NCBI GenBank assembly: GCA_943370175.1
Contig: CALRPU020000004.1
Coordinates: forward strand, 62,001-126,000
Direction: 5' to 3'
Length of the DNA: 64,000 bases
DNA from: Ideonella_A intermedia_A
Lineage (GTDB): Bacteria; Pseudomonadota; Gammaproteobacteria; Burkholderiales; Burkholderiaceae_C
The notes below the pieces were generated by a model. That model was not told the DNA's origin, searched no databases, and saw only the letters and a list, made by a program, of their open reading frames with translations. Numbering within the stretch: position 1 is the first letter of the stretch; each line of letters opens with the position of its first letter. The position numbers were made by a program, and so were the translations under genes. Positions 6,667 through 14,476 of this stretch are shown in pieces.

Positions 6667-9537
6667 GTGCTGGCCGCGCTGTTGCCGCTGGCGTTGTCGG
6701 ACTGGCTGTCGCAGACCGCGGTGAGTCAACTGGCCGAGGGCCTGGACCTGCAACACCGCGTGGCGACGACCCGCCAGGTCAGCCGTCAGGTGCTCGACCG
6801 GCTGTTGGCCGGGCAGAGCCTGCTCAGCGCGCTGCCCGACACGCCACCGGGCGGCGCTGACGCCCGGCTTCCAGGGCTGCACGGCGAACACGCGGTGTTC
6901 GCGCAGGTCGTGCACCTGGGCGCCGACGGGCACGTGGCGTGGCCGGCCGCGCCGGGCGACGCCGGCGACGCGCACAGGCCCGCGTTCGCCGCCATGGCCG
7001 AGGCCGGTCGCCAATGGCTGCTGGGCACCACCCACCCGACGGGCCTGCTGATGCCAACGCGGCCCGTTTCGTCGGCCGGGGCACCGGACGCGCCGGCCGA
7101 CCCCCTGGCCACGTCCCAGCCCCCGGCCGCGTCGCCCACCCCGGTCTGGCTCGCCGTCCGAACGGCCACGGGGTCGGCGTGGCTGGCCGAGTTCAAGGTC
7201 GAGCACCTTTGGGGCCCGGTGCTGGACGCCGGTCACGACGGGGCCTGGCGCGTGGCGCGGTCGACGACGGGCGGGAACGGCGGCCACGGCGGTGAGGTCG
7301 GCCCGGCGGCGCCCGCGCTGTTCACCCACCGCGCCGGCGACTACCCCGTGGAATGGGCGCTGCCGGCGCAGGGCGCCCTCGACGGCGCGGCGATCGACAC
7401 CGAGGCGCGGCTGTTTCTCGGCGGCCAGTTTTTCGCGGACGACTGGCGCTTCGTTCAGCGCAGCCCGCGGCCCGCGGTGCAGTGGAAGGGCATGCCGCTG
7501 GGCACGTGGCTGGGCGGCGTGGCGTTGGCCACGTTGCTGGGCATCGCCTGGCTCAGCCGCTGGCAGATCCGTCGCGCGCTCGACCCGCTGGACCGCCTGA
7601 CGGAAAGCACCCGCCAGCCCGCCGCTGGGGCCACCGATGCCCGTGTCGACGTGCAGCGCGACGACGAGATCGGCACCCTGGCCACCGCCTTCAACCACAT
7701 GGCCGAGCGCCTGGCGTCGCAGTTCGACGCCCTGGCCGGCTTGACCATGATCGACCGGCAGATCCTGAAGGGTGCGCCCATTGACGACCTGGCCACGCTG
7801 GTGCTGCACCGCCTGGGGGCCGACGTCGCTCCGGCGCAGGCCTGCATCGCCTGGCTCGACGATGGCGATCGGCTGCACCGCGCCTGGCTGGACCACCCAC
7901 CCGGCGCGACCGCGCCCGTGCGGATGAGCGACGTCATCGCACTGAACGGTCAGGCCTTGGCCGCCTTCCTGGCTTTGGGCGACCACGCCGAGGTGACCCC
8001 GGCGCCCGGCAGCGACCGGGCCTGGTGGCCCGACCACCTCGCCCGCCAACACCCTCAGCGGCTGGCGCTGCCCATGGCGCCCACTGGCCGCACGGCCGCG
8101 GTGATCACGCTCGGCTCGCTGCAGCCGCTGGACGCCGAGTCCGCGCGGCGCGCCCGCGAGCTGCGCGACCGCCTCAGCGTGGCGCTGGCCACCCGCGCGC
8201 GCGAGAACGAACTGGTGCACCTGGCCCACCACGACAGCCTGACCGGGCTGGTCAACCGCCACGGCCTGCACCAGCAACTCGACGCCTGGTTGGGCGCCAC
8301 GGTGCCGCGGCTGGCGGTGTTGTTCATCGACCTGGACCACTTCAAGGACGTGAACGACAGCCGCGGCCACGCCACCGGCGACGAATTGCTGTGCGAGGCC
8401 AGCCGACGGCTGTTGGCTTGCGCGCCCGCGGGCGCGCTGGTGGCGCGCCAAGGGGGCGACGAATTCGCCATCGTGCTGCCCGGTGCCGATCAGGCCAACG
8501 CCCAGGCGGTGGCCCGCGCGGCGGTTCAGGCCATGGCGCAGCCTTTTGTGCTGCGCGCCAGCGAGCACCCGCTGAGCGCGAGCATCGGCATCGCGCTGTG
8601 CCCCCAGGACGGCACCCAGCGCGCCGACTTGCTGCGCCGCGCGGACGTGGCCCTTTACGCCGCCAAGAACGAAGGCCGTGGGCGGGCGCGCCTGTTCTCG
8701 CCCGAACTCGATGAGGTGGCGCAGCACCGCGTTCGCCTGCTGGCCGAGATGAGGCAGGCGTTGGAGCGCGGCGAGTTCATCCTGCACTACCAGCCGCGGG
8801 TGCTGGCCAGTGATCGCAGCATCCGCACCGCCGAGGCGCTGGTGCGATGGCAGCACCCGCAGCGCGGCTTTCTGCTGCCCGGCGCCTTCATCGGCCTGGC
8901 CGAGAGCAGCGGCCTGATTGACGCCATCGGCCTGTCCGTGCTCGAGCAGACCTGCGCCCAGCTCGCCCGCTGGCGCGAGCGCGGCCTGGTGATGGACCGC
9001 GTGTCGGTCAACGTGTCGCCACAACAGCTGCAGTCGGGCCGGCTCCCCGACGCGGTGCGGGATCTGCTCGACCGCCACCGCCTGCCGGGGAAGATGCTCG
9101 AACTCGAAGTCACCGAAAGCCTGCTCGTGGGCGACACCCACCAAGCCAGCGCGCAGCTGGCCCGCCTGCGCGCCTGGGGCATCACGGTGGCTCTGGACGA
9201 CTTTGGCACCGGCTACTCGTCGATGGCCACGTTGCGGCAGCTGCCCATCGACGTGATGAAAGTCGACCGCTCGTTCGTCACCGACGTCTGCGACGACCAA
9301 GGCGCCCAGGCGGTGGCGAGCGCCATCATCGCGCTCGCCCAGGCCAGGAAGCTGCATTTGGTGGCCGAAGGCGTTGAAACCACGGCACAAGCGACGCTGC
9401 TTGGGCGCATGGGCTGCGACGAACTGCAGGGATTCCTGTTCAGCCGCGCCGTGCCGGCCGAGCAGTTCGAGCGACTGCCGGGCACGCTCAAGGTGGCGCC
9501 CGCGGCCCGGGAGGTCGACCAGACGGCGGTGTCATGA
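6667..9537 (+). CDS. Membrane sensor with HAMP, GGDEF and EAL domains (cyclic-di-GMP turnover)
   Basis: About 956 residues from a GTG at 6667. An N-terminal membrane segment, a periplasmic sensor region, a second membrane segment (about residues 278-300), HAMP (RDDEIGTLATAFNHMAERL), a probable GAF-like region, then GGDEF and EAL. The GGDEF motif is intact (residues 596-600), but the RxxD inhibitory site is absent. The EAL half keeps EALVRW (723-728), DDFGTGYSS, KVDRSF and VAEGVET, so both synthesis and hydrolysis of cyclic-di-GMP are plausible. The 5' end is odd: no ATG exists in this frame, whereas ATGs at 6611 and 6620 in another frame would join it if one base were inserted near 6645, giving an Arg-rich start before the first membrane helix. 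Either a frameshift or a non-ATG start. Confidence 0.85.
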   Translation: MLAALLPLALSDWLSQTAVSQLAEGLDLQHRVATTRQVSRQVLDRLLAGQSLLSALPDTPPGGADARLPGLHGEHAVFAQVVHLGADGHVAWPAAPGDAGDAHRPAFAAMAEAGRQWLLGTTHPTGLLMPTRPVSSAGAPDAPADPLATSQPPAASPTPVWLAVRTATGSAWLAEFKVEHLWGPVLDAGHDGAWRVARSTTGGNGGHGGEVGPAAPALFTHRAGDYPVEWALPAQGALDGAAIDTEARLFLGGQFFADDWRFVQRSPRPAVQWKGMPLGTWLGGVALATLLGIAWLSRWQIRRALDPLDRLTESTRQPAAGATDARVDVQRDDEIGTLATAFNHMAERLASQFDALAGLTMIDRQILKGAPIDDLATLVLHRLGADVAPAQACIAWLDDGDRLHRAWLDHPPGATAPVRMSDVIALNGQALAAFLALGDHAEVTPAPGSDRAWWPDHLARQHPQRLALPMAPTGRTAAVITLGSLQPLDAESARRARELRDRLSVALATRARENELVHLAHHDSLTGLVNRHGLHQQLDAWLGATVPRLAVLFIDLDHFKDVNDSRGHATGDELLCEASRRLLACAPAGALVARQGGDEFAIVLPGADQANAQAVARAAVQAMAQPFVLRASEHPLSASIGIALCPQDGTQRADLLRRADVALYAAKNEGRGRARLFSPELDEVAQHRVRLLAEMRQALERGEFILHYQPRVLASDRSIRTAEALVRWQHPQRGFLLPGAFIGLAESSGLIDAIGLSVLEQTCAQLARWRERGLVMDRVSVNVSPQQLQSGRLPDAVRDLLDRHRLPGKMLELEVTESLLVGDTHQASAQLARLRAWGITVALDDFGTGYSSMATLRQLPIDVMKVDRSFVTDVCDDQGAQAVASAIIALAQARKLHLVAEGVETTAQATLLGRMGCDELQGFLFSRAVPAEQFERLPGTLKVAPAAREVDQTAVS

Positions 9538-9691
9538 GGGGCCGCGCGCGTAGCGCGGTACCTGCTGGCCACCGATGTCGGTCAAGCCCACCCGCCGGAC
9601 CTGGCCCCGCGGGGTGCGCGCGGGCGCGGTGGGGTGCGGCGATCGCCTGTATCCTCGCGGATTCTCCCCAACCCTTCCATGAAAGATTGAC

Positions 9692-9841
9692 ATGGCATTG
9701 TCAAAGAAAAAGCGCGTCGGCAAGCGAACCATCTCGGCGAAGCAGGTCCGCAAGACGGCCAGCGGCCGCAAGCGCCGCAAGGCCGACGGCACCCAGCCGT
9801 CGCGGGTGCTGTTCCCCACGCCGGCGCCGGCCACGGCCTGA
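9692..9841 (+). CDS. Small, highly basic protein of 49 residues, unknown function
   Basis: Not recognised as a named family. The frame starts MALSKKKRVGKRTISAKQV and is extremely rich in Lys/Arg for its first 32 residues, then turns Pro/Ala-rich and stops. Net charge suggests binding to nucleic acid or ribosomes. Codons in the basic half are clean third-position G/C. The start region (9670-9712) is AT-richer than its surroundings, as often seen around translated starts. A weak purine stretch (AAAGA) lies about 6 bases upstream. A hairpin follows the stop. It stands alone between the GGDEF/EAL gene and the convergent SOUL gene. Moderately likely to be real. Confidence 0.5.
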   Translation: MALSKKKRVGKRTISAKQVRKTASGRKRRKADGTQPSRVLFPTPAPATA

Positions 9842-9853
9842 GGCGTCCCGGCC

Positions 9854-9877
9854 GCCCGCTGGGCCGACCCAGCGGGC
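9854..9877. repeat. Strong hairpin between convergent genes
   Basis: A perfect 10-bp stem (GCCCGCTGGG and its complement) closes a 4-base loop, 13 bp after the stop of the small basic gene and about 80 bp before the stop of the convergent SOUL gene. No T-run follows on either strand, so it is not a canonical intrinsic terminator, but its position suggests a role in 3'-end formation or mRNA protection. Confidence 0.5.
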
Positions 9878-9958
9878 CACGCCGCCCCAAGACCAGCCAG
9901 ACCAACCAGACCACCACCACGGCGCGCCCGGCGCCGTCCCACCCCCGTTGCTGCCGCC

Positions 9959-10621
9959 CTACCGGCCTGCCGCGACGGTCAACCAGATCTCGTTGCGCCG
10001 CAGGAACCACGGCGTGAACGGCGCGTTGTAGCGCGAATAGACCGGCTCACCGGTCCACGACAGCCCCTCCGAGCGCAAGGCCGCCTGCAACTTGGCGAGG
10101 TGGTCGTCGTAATTTGACGCCGACCAGAATCCAGAAAAGCGAATCACCGCCACCTGCGTCGGCGGCACATCGCGCAGCCGGACGCGCGGGTCCAACGGCT
10201 CGGGCGCGCTGGCGGCCGTCACGCCCTTGGGCAGCACAAACTGCACCAGAAACCCACCCGCCGCCGGCGTTTGGGTCACCGGCGCGGTCATTTCCAGCTT
10301 GACCGGCACGGCAGCCTGGGTCACGGGCGCCGTCATGGCGAAGGTCCGCTCCCCTTTGTTCTTGCCGAAGATGTAGCCCGCCAGGATCGGGAAGGCCTGG
10401 TTGCCCGCGTCGGCAGCCGGACCCGGCACCACCACCTCGGCCACGGCGTACGCGGCGTACTGCCTCAATTGCACGTCACCCCACTCGCGCACCTGCTGAA
10501 ACTCGGGTTCTTCGGTGGCGTGGCTGGGCATCGAAAAAAGCACCATGGTGAGGATGACCATCCAAAGCGCGCTCCGCCGCGTGCTGGTGCGCGTCGGCTT
10601 GCCGAACAGGGTGTGTTGCAT
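9959..10621 (-). CDS. Exported SOUL-family haem-binding protein
   Basis: A 220-residue protein of the SOUL/HBP family, which binds haem or related tetrapyrroles. The start MQHTLFGKPTRTSTRRSALW and the hydrophobic run to SMPSHA form a signal peptide, so the protein is probably periplasmic. The family core is visible as FPILAGYIFGKNKG, followed by the AMTAPVTQ repeat that occurs twice (with a second copy in LEMTAPVTQ). The C-terminal part (YSRYNAPFTPWFLRRNEIW) is also typical. The frame stays open further upstream, but that extension is Arg/Cys-rich and would bury the signal peptide, so the internal ATG is preferred. Stands alone; ligand not shown. Confidence 0.85.
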   Translation of the reverse strand: MQHTLFGKPTRTSTRRSALWMVILTMVLFSMPSHATEEPEFQQVREWGDVQLRQYAAYAVAEVVVPGPAADAGNQAFPILAGYIFGKNKGERTFAMTAPVTQAAVPVKLEMTAPVTQTPAAGGFLVQFVLPKGVTAASAPEPLDPRVRLRDVPPTQVAVIRFSGFWSASNYDDHLAKLQAALRSEGLSWTGEPVYSRYNAPFTPWFLRRNEIWLTVAAGR

Positions 10622-11059
10622 GGCCCGATGGTCGCACCGATGGCCGCGCTTGTCCGTGGCGCGCCCCACTTTCCCTTCGCGACACAGGGCCAGGGCCAGG
10701 TCGGCGGGACGTGAGCGCGCGCGCCGTGCGGTGCAGCACAGACACCTCACTCACCCCGAATTACGGTGCAGGCAGCCAAGCGTCGCGGGTGAGCGGGCCC
10801 TGACCACACCGACGACCCGACATCCAAGGCCCCACGCCGGACACAAGCCATGACACCAGTCCATGAAGGCCACAGCGACCTCGGGAACGAACGCGCCCAA
10901 GGCCTCGCCACGAACTCCAGGCGGGCCTCGGCGGACAGCAGGCGCACCCGCTCTGGCGCCGCCCCTTCGCACCCGATTCAGGCCGGACACACGCCTGCAA
11001 AGGGTGGTGGTCTCAGCGGTCCTGGGCATTGTGAACACCAGGCCGCGCGGCGCTGGCCA
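10622..11059. other. 438-bp stretch without a convincing gene
   Basis: Several overlapping open frames exist on both strands, as expected at this GC content, but none shows a recognisable motif, a clean start or biased codon positions. The frame that continues into the downstream lipoprotein can be extended back to an ATG at 10850, but that part looks non-coding. It probably contains the promoters of the SOUL gene (leftward) and the lipoprotein gene (rightward); no clear -35/-10 pair was identified. Confidence 0.5.
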
Positions 11060-11389
11060 GTGTGGTTGGCCCACACGCTGAACGGGCTCGCCGTCCTCGT
11101 GGTCACCGCGGGAATCAGCGCCTGCAACGCGCCCGCGTCGCCCCCAGCGCCGATGGTGACCCAACCACCGGCCGAGGACCGTGGGGGGTCGTCCAGCGGC
11201 TCGGACCCGTCGGTGCCGGACTCCAGCGCGGTCTTGAAGCCGGGTGCGGACCCCAGGCCGAACCCGGCGGCGCAGCGCACCAACGACGCGATGACCCGCG
11301 GCCAGCAATCCAGCGCGATGCCCATGCCTGGGCAGAACAACGACCACTCGGCGCCCGCTGCCCCGGCCCGACCGCCCAGTGCACCTTAG
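11060..11389 (+). CDS. Small predicted lipoprotein, unknown function
   Basis: A 109-residue protein if started at the GTG at 11060. The N-terminus LNGLAVLVVTAGISAC is a lipoprotein signal with lipobox I-S-A-C, predicting lipid attachment at the Cys (about residue 20). The mature part is low-complexity, Pro/Ser-rich and apparently disordered, ending with AMPMPGQNNDHSAPAAP. Short lipoproteins with a similar methionine/proline-rich end occur in other Burkholderiales as hypothetical proteins, from memory. The start is uncertain: the same frame runs upstream to 10850. It is the first gene of an accessory set reaching to the hemerythrin gene. Confidence 0.5.
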   Translation: MWLAHTLNGLAVLVVTAGISACNAPASPPAPMVTQPPAEDRGGSSSGSDPSVPDSSAVLKPGADPRPNPAAQRTNDAMTRGQQSSAMPMPGQNNDHSAPAAPARPPSAP

Positions 11390-11450
11390 CGTGCCCACAC
11401 AACCCCGCCCCCGCCCCCACCCCGACCTCAACACCGATCGGCGCCTGCCC

Positions 11451-11855
11451 ATGCCCCGCACCCAGCACCCCCCTCCTCACCGCCCGCACCGCCCGGTTCA
11501 CGACGTGCCCGACGCACCGGACCCGACCGACGGGCCCGTGGGGCCCGATGAGGGGCCGGTCCCACCCGTCATCCCTGAAGACGCCGAACATGATCGGCTC
11601 GTCGATCCGGCTGGGCGACAGCGGTCGTCGGGTTCGACGTGGGCCGAGGCCCCCAGCGCGCTGCCCTTGCCGCATGAGCGCGATGAGTCACCCGCCTCGG
11701 CGGCCGCCACGCCGGACCCCGTGATCGCCCAGGCCAAGCGAGACCTCGACGCGGGCCTGGTCGACACCGACATGCGCGCCACGCCGGGGCTGGACGCGCG
11801 CCGGCGCGCTCGGCTGGTGCCGGGCCCCGGCGGCCAAGCGCACTCGGGCGACTGA
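11451..11855 (+). CDS. Acidic hypothetical protein with two conserved-looking blocks
   Basis: A 134-residue protein of unknown function, starting at the ATG at 11451 (the frame is open from 11379). The first block contains GPDEGPVPPVIPEDAEHDR, the second LDAGLVDTDMRATPGLDARR; between them is a low-complexity spacer. Both blocks look like short motifs seen in small stress-associated hypothetical proteins of proteobacteria, but this is recalled, not computed. No signal peptide or membrane segment. It lies 61 bp after the lipoprotein gene on the same strand, so co-transcription is likely. Whether it is one protein or a fusion of two small ones is open. Confidence 0.45.
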   Translation: MPRTQHPPPHRPHRPVHDVPDAPDPTDGPVGPDEGPVPPVIPEDAEHDRLVDPAGRQRSSGSTWAEAPSALPLPHERDESPASAAATPDPVIAQAKRDLDAGLVDTDMRATPGLDARRRARLVPGPGGQAHSGD

Positions 11856-12292
11856 GGTTCCGCGTGGCGCCCAAGGCACCACGGCAGTGGGCGGGCTGCC
11901 CGCCTCACCGTCACGCCGATCACCACGCGCCGCTTGGCGCCACACCGGCCCGCGCGTCGAAGCGGTCACCCGCGCCTTGGGCCGCGGCCATGCCATTGCG
12001 GCCAGGCGCGTTGGCCCGGACCGTTCGCTGCAGGCCTCTCACAGGCGTGTCGATGGCGAGGCGCGCTGACACCGCGCAGTCGACCTGCACCCTGTCGGCA
12101 AGCGGGCGTGGCCTTCGTCCACGGCCACGTCGGCGAGCTTGTCTTCGCTGAGGTTGGCCAGGCGGGTGGCCAGCGCGTCTCCCAACGCCCAGACCCAAGG
12201 GCCAAGGGGCCTCAACCTTGGGCGCCTCACCTCACCCCATCACAGCCGGCCGATTTGATTCAACTCGGCGGCCTGGCAACAACGGAGATTCC
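11856..12292. other. 437-bp stretch without a convincing gene, possibly a decayed gene
   Basis: No intact frame here looks like a real gene. On the minus strand, fragments in different frames have plausible protein character (LGDALATRLANLSEDKLADV near 12200-12140, then VDCAVSARLAIDTPVRG), which could mark a frameshifted remnant, but no family was recognised. The right end carries the ribosome binding site (GGAG at 12284) of the next gene. No tRNA-like structure or long repeat was noticed. Confidence 0.35.
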
Positions 12293-13249
12293 ATGGCCAG
12301 CATCAACGCAGCAACCCTCGAAGACATGGCGCGAGCGCACCCCGCGCGGGACGGCGGGACCCAACTGAGCCGATCGACCAGCAGCGCCGTGTCCTGGTCG
12401 GCCGTGGCCGCGGGCGCTGCGGCAGCGGCTTCGCTGTCGCTGGTCCTGCTGATCCTCGGCGTCGGGCTTGGCCTCTCTTCGGTTTCACCGTGGGCGCGAG
12501 ACGGCATCAGTGCCACGACCTTCGGCATGTCGACCATCGTGTGGCTGACATTCACGCAGGTCGTGGCCTCGTCCATGGGCGGCTACCTGGCTGGACGCCT
12601 GCGCACCCGGTGGACGGAACTTCACCCGGACGAGGTCTACTTCCGGGACACCGCCCATGGCTTTCTGGCATGGGCTTTGGCCTGCCTGGTCACCGCCGCG
12701 TTGCTGACTTCCGTCATCACCTCGATCGTTGGGGGTGGGGTTCAGGCGGGCGCGACCGTCGTCGGCGGGGTGACCAGCGCCGCAGGCAATGCCGTGGGCG
12801 GCACGGCCATGGCATCTCGCGCGGCGCAAGGCGGTGATGGTGGGCCCATCGGCTACTTCATCGACACCCTGTTTCGGCGCGACGCGACCACCGTGGGCAA
12901 CCCGGCAGCCGCCGAAGCTGCCACCACCGCGGACGCCGCCGAGGTCAGCCGCATCTTCATGAATGTCAGCCGCACCGAGCCATTGCCCGCCGATGACACC
13001 CGGTACGTGGGCCAGATCGTTGCCCGACGCACGGGCCTGTCGCAACAAGACGCCGAGCAGCGGGTGACAACGGTTTACGGCAAGGCCCAGGCCACCGTGC
13101 GCGCTGCCGAGGTGGCCGCACGAGACGCCACCGACAAGGCACGCAAAGCCTCTGCCTACGGGGCGCTGTGGCTGTTCGCATCCCTCCTGATGGGCGCATT
13201 CGTCGCGAGCTTTGCCGCCACTTTCGGTGGCCGACGCCGCGACGCCTGA
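12293..13249 (+). CDS. Integral membrane protein of unknown function
   Basis: A 318-residue protein. The ATG at 12293 has a good ribosome binding site (GGAG, 5 bp away). A hydrophobic helix follows the start (AAAAASLSLVLLILGVGLGL), then TIVWLTFTQVVASSMGGYLAGRL and FLAWALACLVTAALLTSVIT, a Gly/Ala-rich membrane-like stretch, a soluble helical domain of about 100 residues with many charged residues, and a last membrane segment near the C-terminus ending in GGRRRDA. It resembles hypothetical four-helix membrane proteins found beside stress genes in Burkholderiales, but no named family was recognised. Neighbours: a 24-residue membrane peptide 33 bp downstream and a hemerythrin, probably one transcript. 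Confidence 0.75.
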   Translation: MASINAATLEDMARAHPARDGGTQLSRSTSSAVSWSAVAAGAAAAASLSLVLLILGVGLGLSSVSPWARDGISATTFGMSTIVWLTFTQVVASSMGGYLAGRLRTRWTELHPDEVYFRDTAHGFLAWALACLVTAALLTSVITSIVGGGVQAGATVVGGVTSAAGNAVGGTAMASRAAQGGDGGPIGYFIDTLFRRDATTVGNPAAAEAATTADAAEVSRIFMNVSRTEPLPADDTRYVGQIVARRTGLSQQDAEQRVTTVYGKAQATVRAAEVAARDATDKARKASAYGALWLFASLLMGAFVASFAATFGGRRRDA

Positions 13250-13282
13250 CACCCACCACACCTCCCTCCCACGAAGGCCGTC

Positions 13283-13357
13283 ATGCGCTCACTGTTGCTT
13301 CTGTTTCTCGGCATCCCCATCCCAATCATCATTTTGATTGCGCTGTTCGTGCACTGA
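13283..13357 (+). CDS. 24-residue hydrophobic membrane peptide
   Basis: A very short gene with strong support: GAAGG lies 5 bp before the ATG, and the product is a single hydrophobic helix (MRSLLLLFLGIPIPI, then IIILIALFVH) with one positive charge at the N-terminus and almost nothing outside the membrane. The double Ile-Pro in the middle would kink the helix. It fits tightly between the membrane protein gene (33 bp upstream) and the hemerythrin gene (37 bp downstream), all on one strand. Small peptides with this Gly-Ile-Pro-Ile-Pro core are, from memory, seen elsewhere in proteobacteria without known function. Too short for usual gene callers. Confidence 0.6.
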   Translation: MRSLLLLFLGIPIPIIILIALFVH

Positions 13358-13394
13358 CCCCCCGCCCTCTCCACCCACCCGCCAAGGACACGCC

Positions 13395-13889
13395 ATGACC
13401 ACCCTCAAAACCACCGCGCCGCACAAGACCGCAGCCCCGCACAAGGACGCCAAGGACGCGATCGCCCTGCTCAAGGCCGACCATGAACACGTGAGCCAGC
13501 TGTTTGCCGAGTACGAGACAACCCGCTCGATCGCAACCAAGAAGTCACTCGTTGCCGAAATCTGCACCGCGCTCAGCGTGCACGCACAGATCGAAGAGGA
13601 GATCTTCTACCCAGCCGTCAAGGCGGCCTTGAAGGACAAGCTGCTCGTGCCGGAAGCCACGGTCGAACATGCGGGCGTGAAGGATCTGATCGCGCAGCTT
13701 CAGGGCGTCGAGCCCGACGCAGAGATGTACGACGCGAGGGTCAAGGTGCTCTCGGAATACGTGAAGCACCACGTCAAGGAAGAGCAGAACGAGATGTTCC
13801 CGAAGGCGAAGGCATCGTCGCTGGACATGGTCGAACTGGGCGCGCGAGTGTCCGAACGCAAGGATGAATTGCTGGCCCAGGGGGCTTGA
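13395..13889 (+). CDS. Hemerythrin HHE-domain protein
   Basis: A 164-residue cytoplasmic protein with a four-helix hemerythrin-like fold that binds a di-iron centre. The ligand pattern is visible: DHEHVSQLF (first His pair), HAQIEEEIFYP (H-x3-E), VEHAGVKDL and VKHHVKEEQNEMFP (H-H...E). The N-terminus (TTLKTTAPHKTAAPHKD) is a Lys/Ala/Pro/His tail. The ATG at 13395 has AAGGA 6 bp upstream. Roles of such proteins include oxygen or nitric oxide sensing, iron handling and stress tolerance; which applies here is unknown. It ends the accessory cluster and is followed by a GC-rich hairpin. Confidence 0.85.
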   Translation: MTTLKTTAPHKTAAPHKDAKDAIALLKADHEHVSQLFAEYETTRSIATKKSLVAEICTALSVHAQIEEEIFYPAVKAALKDKLLVPEATVEHAGVKDLIAQLQGVEPDAEMYDARVKVLSEYVKHHVKEEQNEMFPKAKASSLDMVELGARVSERKDELLAQGA

Positions 13890-13918
13890 ACCGAGGCTCG
13901 CTTGGAGCACGACACCTG

Positions 13919-13941
13919 GCGCCCGCACGGTCAGCGGGCGC
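13919..13941 (+). terminator. Hairpin after the hemerythrin gene
   Basis: An 8-bp perfect stem (GCGCCCGC with its complement) and a 7-base loop start 30 bp after the hemerythrin stop. No T-run follows, so it is terminator-like in position but not canonical. Confidence 0.35.
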
Positions 13942-14090
13942 AGGGCGCGCGCTTTGGCGTGCACGGCGGTCCAGCGTCGTGACGAGACCTGGCACGAAGA
14001 AGGCGCGCAAACCCTGACGGGCTGCGCCTTGCCACCCCTCCATCGGGACCACTGGACAAGCGTCCATGTGCCCTCTCAGGTAACGAACCC

Positions 14091-14351
14091 ATGAACCCCT
14101 GCATCAACGAGCCCACCCAGCGGCCGTCGCTTGCGCTGTTGAGCGCCGAGCCCATCCGGGCGGCACTCGAGCTCGCCCACCACCGCCTGGCGACGTCCCG
14201 ACCCGAGACCACCGGCGACGGACACCCGGTGGTGATCTTTCCCGGCTTCGGGGCGGGCGCCGCGTCGCTCACCACGCTGCGCGACCATTGCCGCGCGCTC
14301 GGCCACCCGACGATGGACTGGGGTCAAGGGGTCAACACCGCAGCGCCGTGA
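14091..14351 (+). pseudogene. Truncated alpha/beta-hydrolase gene next to tmRNA
   Basis: Eighty-six codons that match only the start of an alpha/beta-hydrolase: HPVVIFPGFGAGAASLTTLR is the first core strand and oxyanion loop, and ALGHPTMDWGQGVN the next strand. Full members are about 250 residues and carry a Ser nucleophile and His that are missing here. The frame ends right after this homology, about 50 bp before the tmRNA terminator. The start (ATG at 14091) looks normal. Best read as a remnant cut off by an old rearrangement at the ssrA 3' side, a common integration site. A functional short protein cannot be excluded. Confidence 0.55.
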
Positions 14352-14398
14352 GCGCGGCAGTGGCCGATCGGCGCGATGTCACGAAACCATCCAGCCAA

Positions 14399-14430
14399 GA
14401 AAAAAGCCCGAGTCGTTGATGGACTCGGGC
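14399..14430 (-). terminator. Intrinsic terminator of ssrA
   Basis: Reading leftwards, a 9-bp stem GCCCGAGTC with its complement (outer bases 14406 and 14430), a 7-base loop and a T-run of five. It lies 46 bp beyond the mature 3' end of tmRNA and is a canonical Rho-independent terminator. Confidence 0.85.
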
Positions 14431-14476
14431 CTTTCGAGAGCGCTGTGGCACGGTGAGGCGCCTTGAAACCACATTC

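Noticed and set aside
10850..11059. N-terminal extension of the lipoprotein from the ATG at 10850
   Set aside because: It would place about 70 polar residues before the lipoprotein signal, and the segment lacks coding character.
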